A stretch of DNA of 11,193 nucleotides. It comes from Clostridia bacterium (GTDB lineage Bacteria; Bacillota; Clostridia; Oscillospirales; CAG-272). Numbering within the stretch: position 1 is the first letter of the stretch; each line of letters opens with the position of its first letter. The translations under genes were made by a program, and so were the position numbers. Under the pieces are notes generated by a model. That model worked only from the letters and a program-made list of their open reading frames with translations. It searched no databases and was not told the origin of the DNA. This document shows positions 1 through 6,819 of this stretch, in pieces. The stretch is from positions 1-11,193 of the forward strand of contig JAKSVJ010000014.1 of NCBI GenBank assembly GCA_024408015.1, given 5' to 3'.

Positions 1-20
1 ATTTAAAAGTTGGTGAAATA

Positions 21-1145
21 TTGAGAATACTTCAAATAATAACGGATACCAATATTGGCGGTGCAGGTAGACTATTAATAAACTATCTTGAACATCTTGA
101 TTATAGTAAATTCGAAGTATATGTAGCTGTTCCTGAAAATTCCTTGTTAATACCAATGATAGAATCTACTGGATCAAAAATCATAAAGACAAAATACGGT
201 AAAGACAAGTCATATGAACTTACAGCTGTTAATGAACTAATAGAAATAATCAAAAGGATTATGCCAGACGTGGTTCATACTCATGCATCTTTGTCTGGTA
301 GAATAGCCGCGACAAAGTGCAATGTCAAACTAAGAGTAATGACAAAGCATTGCGCGTTTCCAAACAATAAGTTAAAGACAATTTTTCCATTAAGAAATAT
401 ACTCGGTGCATATAACAATCATTATGTTGATGTGTATATAGCAACAGCAAATATTGTAAAGAAGCAGCTTTTAGAAATCGGTTGCTCTGAAAAGAAGATT
501 ACTATAATTCACAATGGTACAGAAAAACTAAAGAAACTACCAGATAAGAGAAATAGCGTTAGAACATCATTGGGTATCCCCAAAAATGCTTTTGTTGTAG
601 GAATGTCAGCTAGACTCGAATTGTATAAAGGTCAAAAAGTGTTGCTTGAGGCAGCGAACTTGCTAAAAGAGCATAATATTTACTATATGTTCATAGGCGG
701 TGGAAGGTCAGGGGCTGAGCTAAAATATGAGGCAAAAAAACATGGGATCTCAAACAAGGTGATCTTTATTGGTTACTCCAAGAAAGTGAATGAATTGTAT
801 TCTGCTATCGATTTACACGTAAATTGTTCAACTGTATCCGAAACTACTTCACTATCAATACTAGAAACGATGAGCATGGGAATTCCAAATGTCGTAAGTG
901 ATGTTGGCGGTAACCCTGACGTGGTTGATGATGGTATAAACGGATATGTTGTAAAGAGTGGGGATGCAAATGCATTAAGAGATGCTATTCTAAAAATGTA
1001 TTATGATTCAGATACTTATTATGAGTTTGTTGAAAACTCAGAGGCAAAATTTGACCGTGAGTATCGAATAGATGATGTTGTAAATAAACTTGAAAAAGTG
1101 TACTTGGGAGGCATAAATGAAAGTTCGTATAAAAAAATTAACTGA
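21..1145 (+). CDS. Glycosyltransferase family 4 (GT-B fold)
   Basis: Predicted cytoplasmic retaining glycosyltransferase that moves a sugar from a nucleotide-sugar donor to an acceptor, probably in surface polysaccharide or glycolipid synthesis; donor and acceptor cannot be told. The 374 residues have the usual GT4 length. Visible marks: N-terminal strand followed by G-G-A-G-R (13-17), V-H-T-H (85-88), I-H-N-G (163-166) opening the C-terminal Rossmann domain, S-A-R-L-x3-K-G (196-204), and the E-x7-E pair (E274, E282), then G-G-N-P-D-V-V and G-I-N-G-Y-V. No membrane segment or signal peptide. The start is TTG with GGTGA four bases upstream, and Met-Arg-Ile-Leu-Gln is a typical N-terminus. The frame stays open to the window edge, so a start further left cannot be excluded. 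The last 29 bases overlap dut and carry its ribosome binding site. Family assignment is firm; pathway is unknown. Confidence 0.9.
   Translation: MRILQIITDTNIGGAGRLLINYLEHLDYSKFEVYVAVPENSLLIPMIESTGSKIIKTKYGKDKSYELTAVNELIEIIKRIMPDVVHTHASLSGRIAATKCNVKLRVMTKHCAFPNNKLKTIFPLRNILGAYNNHYVDVYIATANIVKKQLLEIGCSEKKITIIHNGTEKLKKLPDKRNSVRTSLGIPKNAFVVGMSARLELYKGQKVLLEAANLLKEHNIYYMFIGGGRSGAELKYEAKKHGISNKVIFIGYSKKVNELYSAIDLHVNCSTVSETTSLSILETMSMGIPNVVSDVGGNPDVVDDGINGYVVKSGDANALRDAILKMYYDSDTYYEFVENSEAKFDREYRIDDVVNKLEKVYLGGINESSYKKIN
1106..1111 (+). promoter_or_regulatory. dut ribosome binding site inside the glycosyltransferase gene
   Basis: GGGAGG lies five bases before the dut ATG, inside the coding sequence of the upstream glycosyltransferase. 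This fixes the dut start at 1117 and implies that ribosomes initiate there while the upstream gene is still being translated to its stop at 1143-1145. Confidence 0.8.
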
Positions 1146-1554
1146 AACAGCAATAATACCGACATATGGAAGTGAGAATGCTGCTGGAGCGGATTTGTAT
1201 GCGTGTCTTGAGAGTGAGATAAGCATAGAGCCGGGAGCAACATATCTTGTTCACACAGGACTATCAATGGAAATACCTGTCGGATTTGCTGGATTTATTT
1301 ATGCAAGAAGTAGTCTTGGAACTAAAAGAGGTTTGGCCCCTGCAAATAAAGTTGGAGTTATAGATGCAGATTATAGAGGAGAAATCATGGTCTCACTTTT
1401 TAATCAATCAAAAGAGCCTCAAACAATCTTGCCTGGCGAGAGAATTGCTCAAATAGTTATAGCACCAGTAAATCAAGTGATTTTCGAAGAATCAGAAACA
1501 CTTGAAGATACTAAAAGAGGTGCCGGTGGATTTGGCAGTACTGGTCGAAAGTAA
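1117..1554 (+). CDS. dut: Deoxyuridine 5'-triphosphate nucleotidohydrolase (dUTPase)
   Basis: Homotrimeric Mg-dependent dUTPase that hydrolyses dUTP to dUMP and pyrophosphate, keeping uracil out of DNA and supplying dUMP for thymidylate synthesis. All five family motifs are present in order: A-A-G-A-D-L-Y (22-28), A-R-S-S-L-G (63-68), G-V-I-D-A-D-Y-R-G-E-I (80-90, catalytic Asp83 and substrate-binding Tyr86), P-G-E-R-I-A-Q (106-112), and the C-terminal flexible arm R-G-A-G-G-F-G-S-T-G (134-143) that closes over the nucleotide. At 145 residues it is full length for the trimeric family. The ATG has a strong site five bases upstream. It overlaps the glycosyltransferase by 29 bases and is 34 bases from the next gene, so the three are likely cotranscribed, although the neighbours suggest no shared pathway. 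Confidence 0.97.
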   Translation: MKVRIKKLTETAIIPTYGSENAAGADLYACLESEISIEPGATYLVHTGLSMEIPVGFAGFIYARSSLGTKRGLAPANKVGVIDADYRGEIMVSLFNQSKEPQTILPGERIAQIVIAPVNQVIFEESETLEDTKRGAGGFGSTGRK

Positions 1555-1588
1555 TTTTTTGAAAATAAATATTCTTTAAGGAGAAAAA

Positions 1589-2176
1589 ATGAAAACCACA
1601 TCAAAAATTCTTATTATTTTTCAAGCATTGTTGTCCGCTTTTCTTATGGGTCTTATGATTCATATTGTGTCTCATGGTTTGAACTCATTTAGCGAATACT
1701 TTGCTGCAGTTAGCTACATGGTTTGTTTCTTGTGTCTTATTGCTTATTTGCTATTTGGTGCAAAAAAACCAGGTGCTATCTATTTAAAGATTACATTGTG
1801 TATAATTGGATTTATCCAATTTGCAAACCTTGTATCATTCTTCTCAAGTTCTGACCTTTCAGAAAAGAGCATAGTTGTTATTATTTTATGTCCAATTGCA
1901 TACCTATTAATGATGGCTATTTATCTTACTCTTGCTTTCTCTCCAGACCTTGGAAAGAAAGTGTCATTCACAATTGCTGGAATAGCATTTGTATTATCTA
2001 TGATTATTTTCGTAGCTGCAATGCTTAAAGGTGTTGGTACGATTATCGATCCCAACGCAGATATAGCTAGTACACTTAGAAATGCTAGAAGTTATTGTAA
2101 TGTATCCCTATCAGTATCAGTTATCGTTTGTATGGCTTTGAAGTATATTGATAAGGCTTCTCGTGGTTCAAATTAG
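1589..2176 (+). CDS. Unrecognised six-helix integral membrane protein
   Basis: I do not recognise this 195-residue protein and see no catalytic motif. The sequence shows about six hydrophobic segments, near residues 7-29, 38-58, 64-87, 95-117, 125-149 and 171-187, joined by short polar loops. Only one loop, near 150-170 before the last helix, is long enough to hold a small soluble element. There is no lipobox and no cleavable signal with a clear processing site; the first helix probably stays as an anchor. The ATG is preceded by AAGGAG at 1578-1583. It follows dut by 34 bases and ends 51 bases before the terminator stem, so it is the last gene of the plus-strand unit. A small transporter-like or stress membrane protein is possible, but nothing in the sequence decides it. 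That it is a real gene is well supported by the binding site, length and composition. Confidence 0.8.
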   Translation: MKTTSKILIIFQALLSAFLMGLMIHIVSHGLNSFSEYFAAVSYMVCFLCLIAYLLFGAKKPGAIYLKITLCIIGFIQFANLVSFFSSSDLSEKSIVVIILCPIAYLLMMAIYLTLAFSPDLGKKVSFTIAGIAFVLSMIIFVAAMLKGVGTIIDPNADIASTLRNARSYCNVSLSVSVIVCMALKYIDKASRGSN

Positions 2177-2179
2177 TAA

Positions 2180-2263
2180 AAAAAACAAAAAGTAGGGGAT
2201 GTAAAAAAACAGATCTTAAATTTTTAAGGCTGTGAGTTTTTTCACAGCCCCTTTTTGTTTTTT
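2180..2263. repeat. Outer 13-bp inverted repeat around the terminator
   Basis: AAAAAACAAAAAG at 2180-2192 is the exact reverse complement of CTTTTTGTTTTTT at 2251-2263. The arms enclose the GC-rich terminator stem at 2228-2249. On the minus strand the left arm reads as a T-rich tract downstream of the same stem, so the element may stop transcription arriving from both sides. Confidence 0.7.
2228..2263 (+). terminator. Intrinsic terminator between convergent units, possibly bidirectional
   Basis: GGCTGTGA (2228-2235) pairs perfectly with TCACAGCC (2242-2249) around a six-base loop and is followed by CC, five T, G and six T. This is a textbook rho-independent terminator for the plus-strand dut unit. 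The T tract overlaps the stop codon of the minus-strand amidase gene (2262-2264). In the minus direction the same stem is followed at once by a weaker AT-rich run and about 35 bases later by a long T tract, so termination of the minus operon here is likely but less certain. Confidence 0.9.
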
Positions 2264-2867
2264 AGTTAAAAATGTATTGTTTTAAGTCTATCCATTCGTT
2301 TTCATTTTGAACATAGAATATTGGACACATTTTGCCAGAAGTATCATAATGACGTATAACGCTCTCATATGTTAGACCATACTTTTGACACAACCACAAC
2401 ACCAATTTTTTTAATGATTCTATGGTTTTTTCGTTAAATTTTCCGGTAGAATCTTCGTGGCAACACTCGATAGAAATGGAATTCATGTTATAGTAATCAT
2501 TACCGTTAGCATAAGGCGCCATATCAAGAGGGACGCACTGTATTATTTCTCCATCTAAACCTATAACAAAATGTGCAGAAGCTCGGCGCTCATGAGTTGT
2601 TGCTAAATTGTTAAAGTAATTTCTATTAGCTTGAGCAGATGAGCCAGGATTTGCAACATAATGGATAACTATATATTTGATACCGTTGTTCTTATCTCCG
2701 GTATAAGTATATTCACTTTTCGCTATGATTTGTTTATCAATTAAAGGTTTAGGCTTTACACCAAAAACAACGAAAACAAAAAAGCAAATAATACCTATTA
2801 CTAAAGCTAATGAAACTAAAGTAACTAGTATTTTTCCGGATTTATTAAGTTGTATTTTTTTAGACAT
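2262..2867 (-). CDS. Membrane-anchored N-acetylmuramoyl-L-alanine amidase (amidase_2 family)
   Basis: Predicted zinc peptidoglycan amidase that cleaves the bond between N-acetylmuramic acid and L-alanine. After a basic N-terminus there is one hydrophobic segment at about 13-36, which should anchor the protein with its catalytic domain outside. The amidase_2 domain runs from about 62 to 195: I-V-I-H-Y (zinc His69), S-A-H-F-V-I (His99), S-I-S-I-E (Glu134), then R-H-Y-D (His173) and K-M-C-P (Cys181), giving the expected His/His/Cys zinc set. No PGRP, SH3 or peptidoglycan-binding repeat follows, so at 201 residues it is a minimal enzyme. The ATG has AAGGTG a few bases upstream, overlapping the stop of the rlmA-like gene. 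It is the last gene of the operon and ends in the terminator. Cell-wall turnover or spore-related lysis are both possible; the sequence does not choose. Confidence 0.9.
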   Translation of the reverse strand: MSKKIQLNKSGKILVTLVSLALVIGIICFFVFVVFGVKPKPLIDKQIIAKSEYTYTGDKNNGIKYIVIHYVANPGSSAQANRNYFNNLATTHERRASAHFVIGLDGEIIQCVPLDMAPYANGNDYYNMNSISIECCHEDSTGKFNEKTIESLKKLVLWLCQKYGLTYESVIRHYDTSGKMCPIFYVQNENEWIDLKQYIFN

Positions 2868-2868
2868 A

Positions 2869-3690
2869 CTACACCTTTTTGTAAACTAATATTTTAAAAT
2901 CAACTGTTGTTGAAAGGCTATTCAAAGATTCGACTTTTCTCTCATCGTTTTCTGATGTTTTATACGAATAAGGAGTCATCTTAAAAAGACTTTGTATTTC
3001 GTCATTTGATTTTAGTTCTATTGTATAAGTCAATGATTCATTTGAAATCAATTCAAAATTGTCAATATTAATTGAAGGATCTTCATTTTTATATGGATTA
3101 TCATAAATGGCGCTTTTAAATTCCCAAAGATGATGGGTAGAAGGGAACACTCTCACTAATATGCCATCACTTTTTAGTATTCTTGAATATTCGTTTTCGG
3201 AATGTGGCGCAAACATATTGAGTACTATATCAAAACTCTCGTCAAGAACTGGTACATCAAAAGCGGATGCTACTGACAGATTGAGCTTTTTATCTCTTTT
3301 ATATCCATAGATTAAAGCGTCTTTAGAAATATCTATTCCATATATTACAGGATTAAAGCATTCAATTCGTTCTCTTATGTGTGATGTGTAATAACACTCA
3401 CCACAACCGATGTCAAGAATGCTAACTTCATTAAATGAATGATTATATATAATGTCTAATACATGATTTAACAGTTTTTCGTAATACCCAAGGTTTAAAA
3501 AGTTCATTCGAGCGACAATCATTTCTCTGCTATCGCCATGTCTAGCATCTGATGATTTTTGAGACATCAATAGGTTAACATAGCCTTTTTTTGATATGTC
3601 GTACAAATGTTTGTTTTCACAAACAAGTGATTTTTCTTGTAATGTTAGTTTTTTTCTACAGACTGGACAACTGAATTTTTCCATTATCAA
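2869..3690 (-). CDS. rlmA: RlmA-type 23S rRNA (guanine-N1)-methyltransferase
   Basis: Predicted SAM-dependent methyltransferase of the RlmA family, which methylates N1 of a guanine in 23S rRNA hairpin 35 (G745 in RlmA-I, G748 in RlmA-II). The N-terminal zinc finger is intact: C8-P-V-C11, C24 and H28, followed by the family's D-I-S-K-K-G-Y-V-N-L-L. Then come G-D-S-R-E-M (52-57) and motif I at 93-99, reading D-I-G-C-G-E-C where the usual last residue is Gly. F-A-P-H-S-E-N-E-Y and a P-S-T-H-H-L-W-E-F-K stretch match the family C-terminal half. 273 residues is normal length. Start choice: TTG at 3690 overlaps the ylmH stop as TTGA and has AGGT five bases upstream; an ATG two codons later (3684) is the alternative. 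Which guanine is modified, and so resistance relevance (tylosin for RlmA-II), cannot be told. Confidence 0.87.
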   Translation of the reverse strand: MIMEKFSCPVCRKKLTLQEKSLVCENKHLYDISKKGYVNLLMSQKSSDARHGDSREMIVARMNFLNLGYYEKLLNHVLDIIYNHSFNEVSILDIGCGECYYTSHIRERIECFNPVIYGIDISKDALIYGYKRDKKLNLSVASAFDVPVLDESFDIVLNMFAPHSENEYSRILKSDGILVRVFPSTHHLWEFKSAIYDNPYKNEDPSINIDNFELISNESLTYTIELKSNDEIQSLFKMTPYSYKTSENDERKVESLNSLSTTVDFKILVYKKV

Positions 3691-4460
3691 ACATACCTGT
3701 CTATTAATATTGCAACTCTTTCTTTTTTTGTGAGCCCAATTATTTCTTTTAATATTATTTTGCCATGTCCTCGTAAAACTAATTTAGAGCCTTCTTTCAC
3801 TTTTGCGTCAACCTTGTATGTTTGAAGGCTATTTATATACACGAGTCCACTATTTATTGCTTGCGAAGCTTTGTCTCTGGATAGATTAAACGCTTCTGCG
3901 ATTATTGCATCTAGTCTAAGTGATGGGACAGTACATCTACTTTCAACAAACTTATATACCGGAGCATTTATTTTGTCGATTGGTATGATTTCTGTTTCAA
4001 CATCATTTTTACCAACTGAGGAAAGAGAAGAATACAAATATGATTCCATTTCCTTCTTAATGATTATGTCCGCACCTTCATCATAAACGATAATATCCCC
4101 AATGGCCTCGCGTTTAATGCCTAAAGCCATCAAAGCACCGAGATAGTCTCTATGAGATAATTTGGGTGGTCCTTTTTTTATTTTTCTTCGTAGTGGTTTA
4201 ATTTGGTTATTTTTAGGATTCCTGTTAAGGTGATTGATTATATCGTCAATATAGTCAGGGTAGAAAATACATATTGTTCTTTCGGCTTCCTCAAATCCAC
4301 CATAAAATACGCACCTTATATGCATGCTTTTTAAGTGATTTTCAACTGCTGTTCTTTGAGCCATATCTAGAAATGAGGAAGATGTAATCATATAATTTCT
4401 ATCGCATTCAGAGGCTTTATCTTCTATATGACGCAATAAAACTTCATAATTCTCAATCAT
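3687..4460 (-). CDS. ylmH: YlmH-type S4-domain RNA-binding protein
   Basis: Cytoplasmic RNA-binding protein of the YlmH family. In Bacillus subtilis YlmH is reported to bind 50S subunits carrying peptidyl-tRNA and to act in ribosome-associated quality control. The N-terminal half carries Y-G-G-x-E-E-A-E-R and the family signature L-G-A-L-M-A-L-G-I-K-R-E-x-I-G-D-I at about 107-123. The C-terminal S4 domain starts near 180 with S-L-R-L-D-A and continues through L-S-R-D-K-A and I-N-S-G-L-V-Y-I-N. 257 residues is the usual length. I chose the ATG at 4460; a TTG at 4466, directly after the tatD stop, is possible. Neither has a clear ribosome binding site, so translation is probably coupled to tatD. 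In most Firmicutes the gene lies in the ylm cluster next to ftsZ and divIVA; here it sits between tatD and rlmA. Confidence 0.88.
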   Translation of the reverse strand: MIENYEVLLRHIEDKASECDRNYMITSSSFLDMAQRTAVENHLKSMHIRCVFYGGFEEAERTICIFYPDYIDDIINHLNRNPKNNQIKPLRRKIKKGPPKLSHRDYLGALMALGIKREAIGDIIVYDEGADIIIKKEMESYLYSSLSSVGKNDVETEIIPIDKINAPVYKFVESRCTVPSLRLDAIIAEAFNLSRDKASQAINSGLVYINSLQTYKVDAKVKEGSKLVLRGHGKIILKEIIGLTKKERVAILIDRYV

Positions 4461-4466
4461 AAGCAA

Positions 4467-5237
4467 CTAATTAATTTTAAAGATTGTTTTGGCATTTTTC
4501 ATTTCGTTATCGCAAAATGTATCATAATCAACACCTAAAGTGTTTGCAGCAGCTTCAGCTGTATAATGCAAATTCAAACTTGAGTTTATAGTACCTCTCA
4601 TAGGTACTGGTGCTAAATATGGGCAATCTGTTTCAACTAGAATTCTATCTAAAGGAGTAGCTTTAACGGCATCTAGAACTTTAGAAGCATTTTTGAATGT
4701 GATTGTCCCAGAAAATGAAATATACCAACCACGCTTTATGTATTCTTTGACCATTTCATTGCTTTCAGAGCAACTGTGTATAATGCCAGTTGAGTTTGGA
4801 TGACTCTTAATAATATCAAACACATCCATATGCGCTTCACGATCGTGAATGATTACTGGAAGCTTTAACTTTTCAGAGAGAGATAATTGCGCGTCAAAAT
4901 ATTCTTTTTGTTTAATTTCCCAATCTTTGTCGTAGTGATAGTCAAGTCCAATTTCTCCTAAAGCAACTACCTTGTTCTTTGTTAGAAGCTGCTCTAGTTT
5001 CTGCATATCCGCGTTGATGTCAATTAGTTTCTCGCACTCATGTGGATGTATTCCAGCTGAAGCATAGATGTTATCGTATCTATTTGCATAGTTAATGCAT
5101 TCAATACTATCTTCAATGTTAGACGCAACACATGTTATGTAGCCGACATCCCCGGCGAAAATCTCTTTTAAGAGTTCGTCGGGGTTGTCAAACTTTTCAT
5201 CTGTATAGTGTGCGTGTGTGTCAAACAACTTATGCAT
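4467..5237 (-). CDS. tatD: TatD-family metal-dependent deoxyribonuclease / hydrolase
   Basis: Predicted cytoplasmic TIM-barrel metal hydrolase of the TatD family, whose studied members act as 3'-5' exonucleases on DNA and in repair of oxidised or broken DNA. All metal ligands can be seen: D-T-H-A-H (H8, H10), G-E-I-G-L-D (E95), I-H-D-R (H131), I-H-S-C (H154) and E-T-D-C-P-Y-L-A-P (D204). 256 residues is full length. The ATG at 5237 overlaps the metG stop by eight bases, with no separate good ribosome binding site, which points to coupled translation. The metG-tatD order is a common arrangement in Firmicutes, often followed by rnmV and ksgA; here those are absent and ylmH follows. The substrate is inferred from family only. 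A non-nuclease hydrolase is unlikely but not excluded. Confidence 0.94.
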   Translation of the reverse strand: MHKLFDTHAHYTDEKFDNPDELLKEIFAGDVGYITCVASNIEDSIECINYANRYDNIYASAGIHPHECEKLIDINADMQKLEQLLTKNKVVALGEIGLDYHYDKDWEIKQKEYFDAQLSLSEKLKLPVIIHDREAHMDVFDIIKSHPNSTGIIHSCSESNEMVKEYIKRGWYISFSGTITFKNASKVLDAVKATPLDRILVETDCPYLAPVPMRGTINSSLNLHYTAEAAANTLGVDYDTFCDNEMKNAKTIFKIN

Positions 5238-6801
5238 TTTCAGCGTTTAATTCGTCAAGCTTTTTCTTTTCGTCAATTCGAGCGAAAAGAACTCCAACTT
5301 CGCCGACAGTATTTCCGGCTTTTAATCCGCCAAAAGTAGCAGCGCTTTCAAATTCATCATTTGCGGCACACAATGCTTCTAGAATCTTTTTACAAGACTC
5401 AGGCATAATTGGGGAGAGAAGAAGTGCTGTGATACGGAGTGTTTCAAGCAAATTGTATATAACTGCTTCAAGTCTAGGTTTCATTGTTTCATCTTTAGCA
5501 AGTGACCATGGAGTTGTTTCATCGATATACTTGTTTGCTCTTACTGCAAGATTCATGGCTGCTTCAATAGCATCGGCAGCATGGTAGTTTTCAATATTTT
5601 CTGTGAAACCTTTATATGCTTCTGCGGCTGCAGTCTTTAAACTTTCGTCAAATTCTGTTGAAACGGTTGGACAAGGAATAACCCCATTGAAATACTTCTT
5701 TGTCATGGCTATTGTTCTTGACGCTAGGTTTCCGAATGTATTAGCTAAGTCTGTGTTAAAACGTGAAATGACATTCTCATAAGTGATAGTACCATCATTA
5801 GCGAATGGCATCTCAGTTAATAAGTAATATCTTACAGCATCGAGACCAAATGCATTTACTAGTTTATCTGGGTAAATAACGTTGCCTCTTGATTTTGACA
5901 TTTTATCCATGCCAGACAACATCCAAGGATGAGCAAAAATCTTTTTAGGGAGTGGTTCGCCCATTGCCATGAGGAATATTGGCCAATAAATCATATGGAA
6001 TCTAATGATGTCTTTACCGATAACGTGAACATCAGCTGGCCAGTATTTTTTGTATTTTTCATCACTGCCTTCTGGATTGTATCCTAGTGCTGTGATGTAG
6101 TTTGTCAAAGCATCAAGCCATACGTATGTAACGTGTTTTGGATCAACTTCTACAGGAATACCCCAGGTGAAAGAAGAACGTGATACACACAAATCCTGAA
6201 GCCCTGGTTTTAAGAAGTTATTAACCATTTCTTTTCTACGGCTTTCTGGAACAGCAAAATCAGGATGCTCTTCAATGTAAGCCATTAATTGATCTTGATA
6301 TTTGCTCATCTTGAAGAAATAAGCCTCTTCTTGAGCTCTCTTTAGTGGTCTACCACAGTCAGGGCAAATTCCACCTTCTGCTTGAGTGTCAGTGAAGAAT
6401 GATTCACATGGTTCGCAATACCATCCTTCATAAGCGCCTTTGTATATATCGCCTTGCTCAACAAATTTTGTGAAGATTTTCTGAACTGCTTTAACATGAT
6501 AGTCATCAGTAGTTCTAATAAAGTGGTCATAACTGATTCCGAGCATATCCCAAATGGATTTGATTGTACCAGAGATGTTATCTACGAACTCTTGAGGGCT
6601 TACCCCAGCATCTTTTGCTTTGTTTTCGATTTTTTGGCCATGCTCATCTGTACCTGTACAGAAGAAAACATCATAACCAAGCGCTCTTTTGTATCTTGCT
6701 ATAACATCGGCAACTATTGGATCATAAACATTTCCAATGTGTGGTTTTCCAGAAGCATATGCTATAGCAGTTGTAATATAAAACTTACCTTTATTTTCCA
6801 T
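5230..6801 (-). CDS. metG: Methionyl-tRNA synthetase, short form without C-terminal tRNA-binding domain
   Basis: Class I aminoacyl-tRNA synthetase that charges tRNA-Met with methionine using ATP, needed for initiation and elongation. Visible in order: P-H-I-G-N (20-24, the HIGH signature), T-G-T-D-E-H-G (49-55), a zinc knuckle with C129-x2-C132 and C146-x2-C149, and K-M-S-K-S (300-304). The alpha-helical anticodon-binding domain fills about 370-490. At 523 residues it ends after that domain and lacks the EMAP II/Trbp111-like C-terminal domain of the roughly 650-residue enzymes, so it is probably monomeric. The ATG is set by AGGAGG eight bases upstream. It lies 18 bases after the aminopeptidase gene and overlaps tatD by eight. 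No T-box leader is present, so expression depends on the operon promoter. There is no other tRNA synthetase in the window. Confidence 0.98.
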   Translation of the reverse strand: MENKGKFYITTAIAYASGKPHIGNVYDPIVADVIARYKRALGYDVFFCTGTDEHGQKIENKAKDAGVSPQEFVDNISGTIKSIWDMLGISYDHFIRTTDDYHVKAVQKIFTKFVEQGDIYKGAYEGWYCEPCESFFTDTQAEGGICPDCGRPLKRAQEEAYFFKMSKYQDQLMAYIEEHPDFAVPESRRKEMVNNFLKPGLQDLCVSRSSFTWGIPVEVDPKHVTYVWLDALTNYITALGYNPEGSDEKYKKYWPADVHVIGKDIIRFHMIYWPIFLMAMGEPLPKKIFAHPWMLSGMDKMSKSRGNVIYPDKLVNAFGLDAVRYYLLTEMPFANDGTITYENVISRFNTDLANTFGNLASRTIAMTKKYFNGVIPCPTVSTEFDESLKTAAAEAYKGFTENIENYHAADAIEAAMNLAVRANKYIDETTPWSLAKDETMKPRLEAVIYNLLETLRITALLLSPIMPESCKKILEALCAANDEFESAATFGGLKAGNTVGEVGVLFARIDEKKKLDELNAENA

Positions 6802-6809
6802 TTTATGTT

Positions 6810-6815
6810 CCTCCT
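6810..6815 (-). promoter_or_regulatory. metG ribosome binding site
   Basis: On the minus strand AGGAGG stands eight bases before the metG ATG, in the 18-base gap after the aminopeptidase stop. It is the strongest such site in the operon, which fits independent high translation of MetRS, unlike the coupled genes around it. Confidence 0.8.
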
Positions 6816-6819
6816 TTAT

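Noticed and set aside
1..20. 3' end of an upstream gene (TAA at 4-6 or TGA at 14-16 in other frames)
   Set aside because: Twenty bases are too few to show that either stop belongs to a real gene.
1019..1267. Minus-strand open frames opposite the glycosyltransferase/dut junction
   Set aside because: They cover two firm genes on the other strand, lack binding sites and encode low-complexity Ser/Leu-rich sequence.
5132..5587. Plus-strand open frame of 151 codons
   Set aside because: Antisense to tatD and metG; Ser/Ala-rich composition is what the opposite strand of these codons gives, and no motif is seen.
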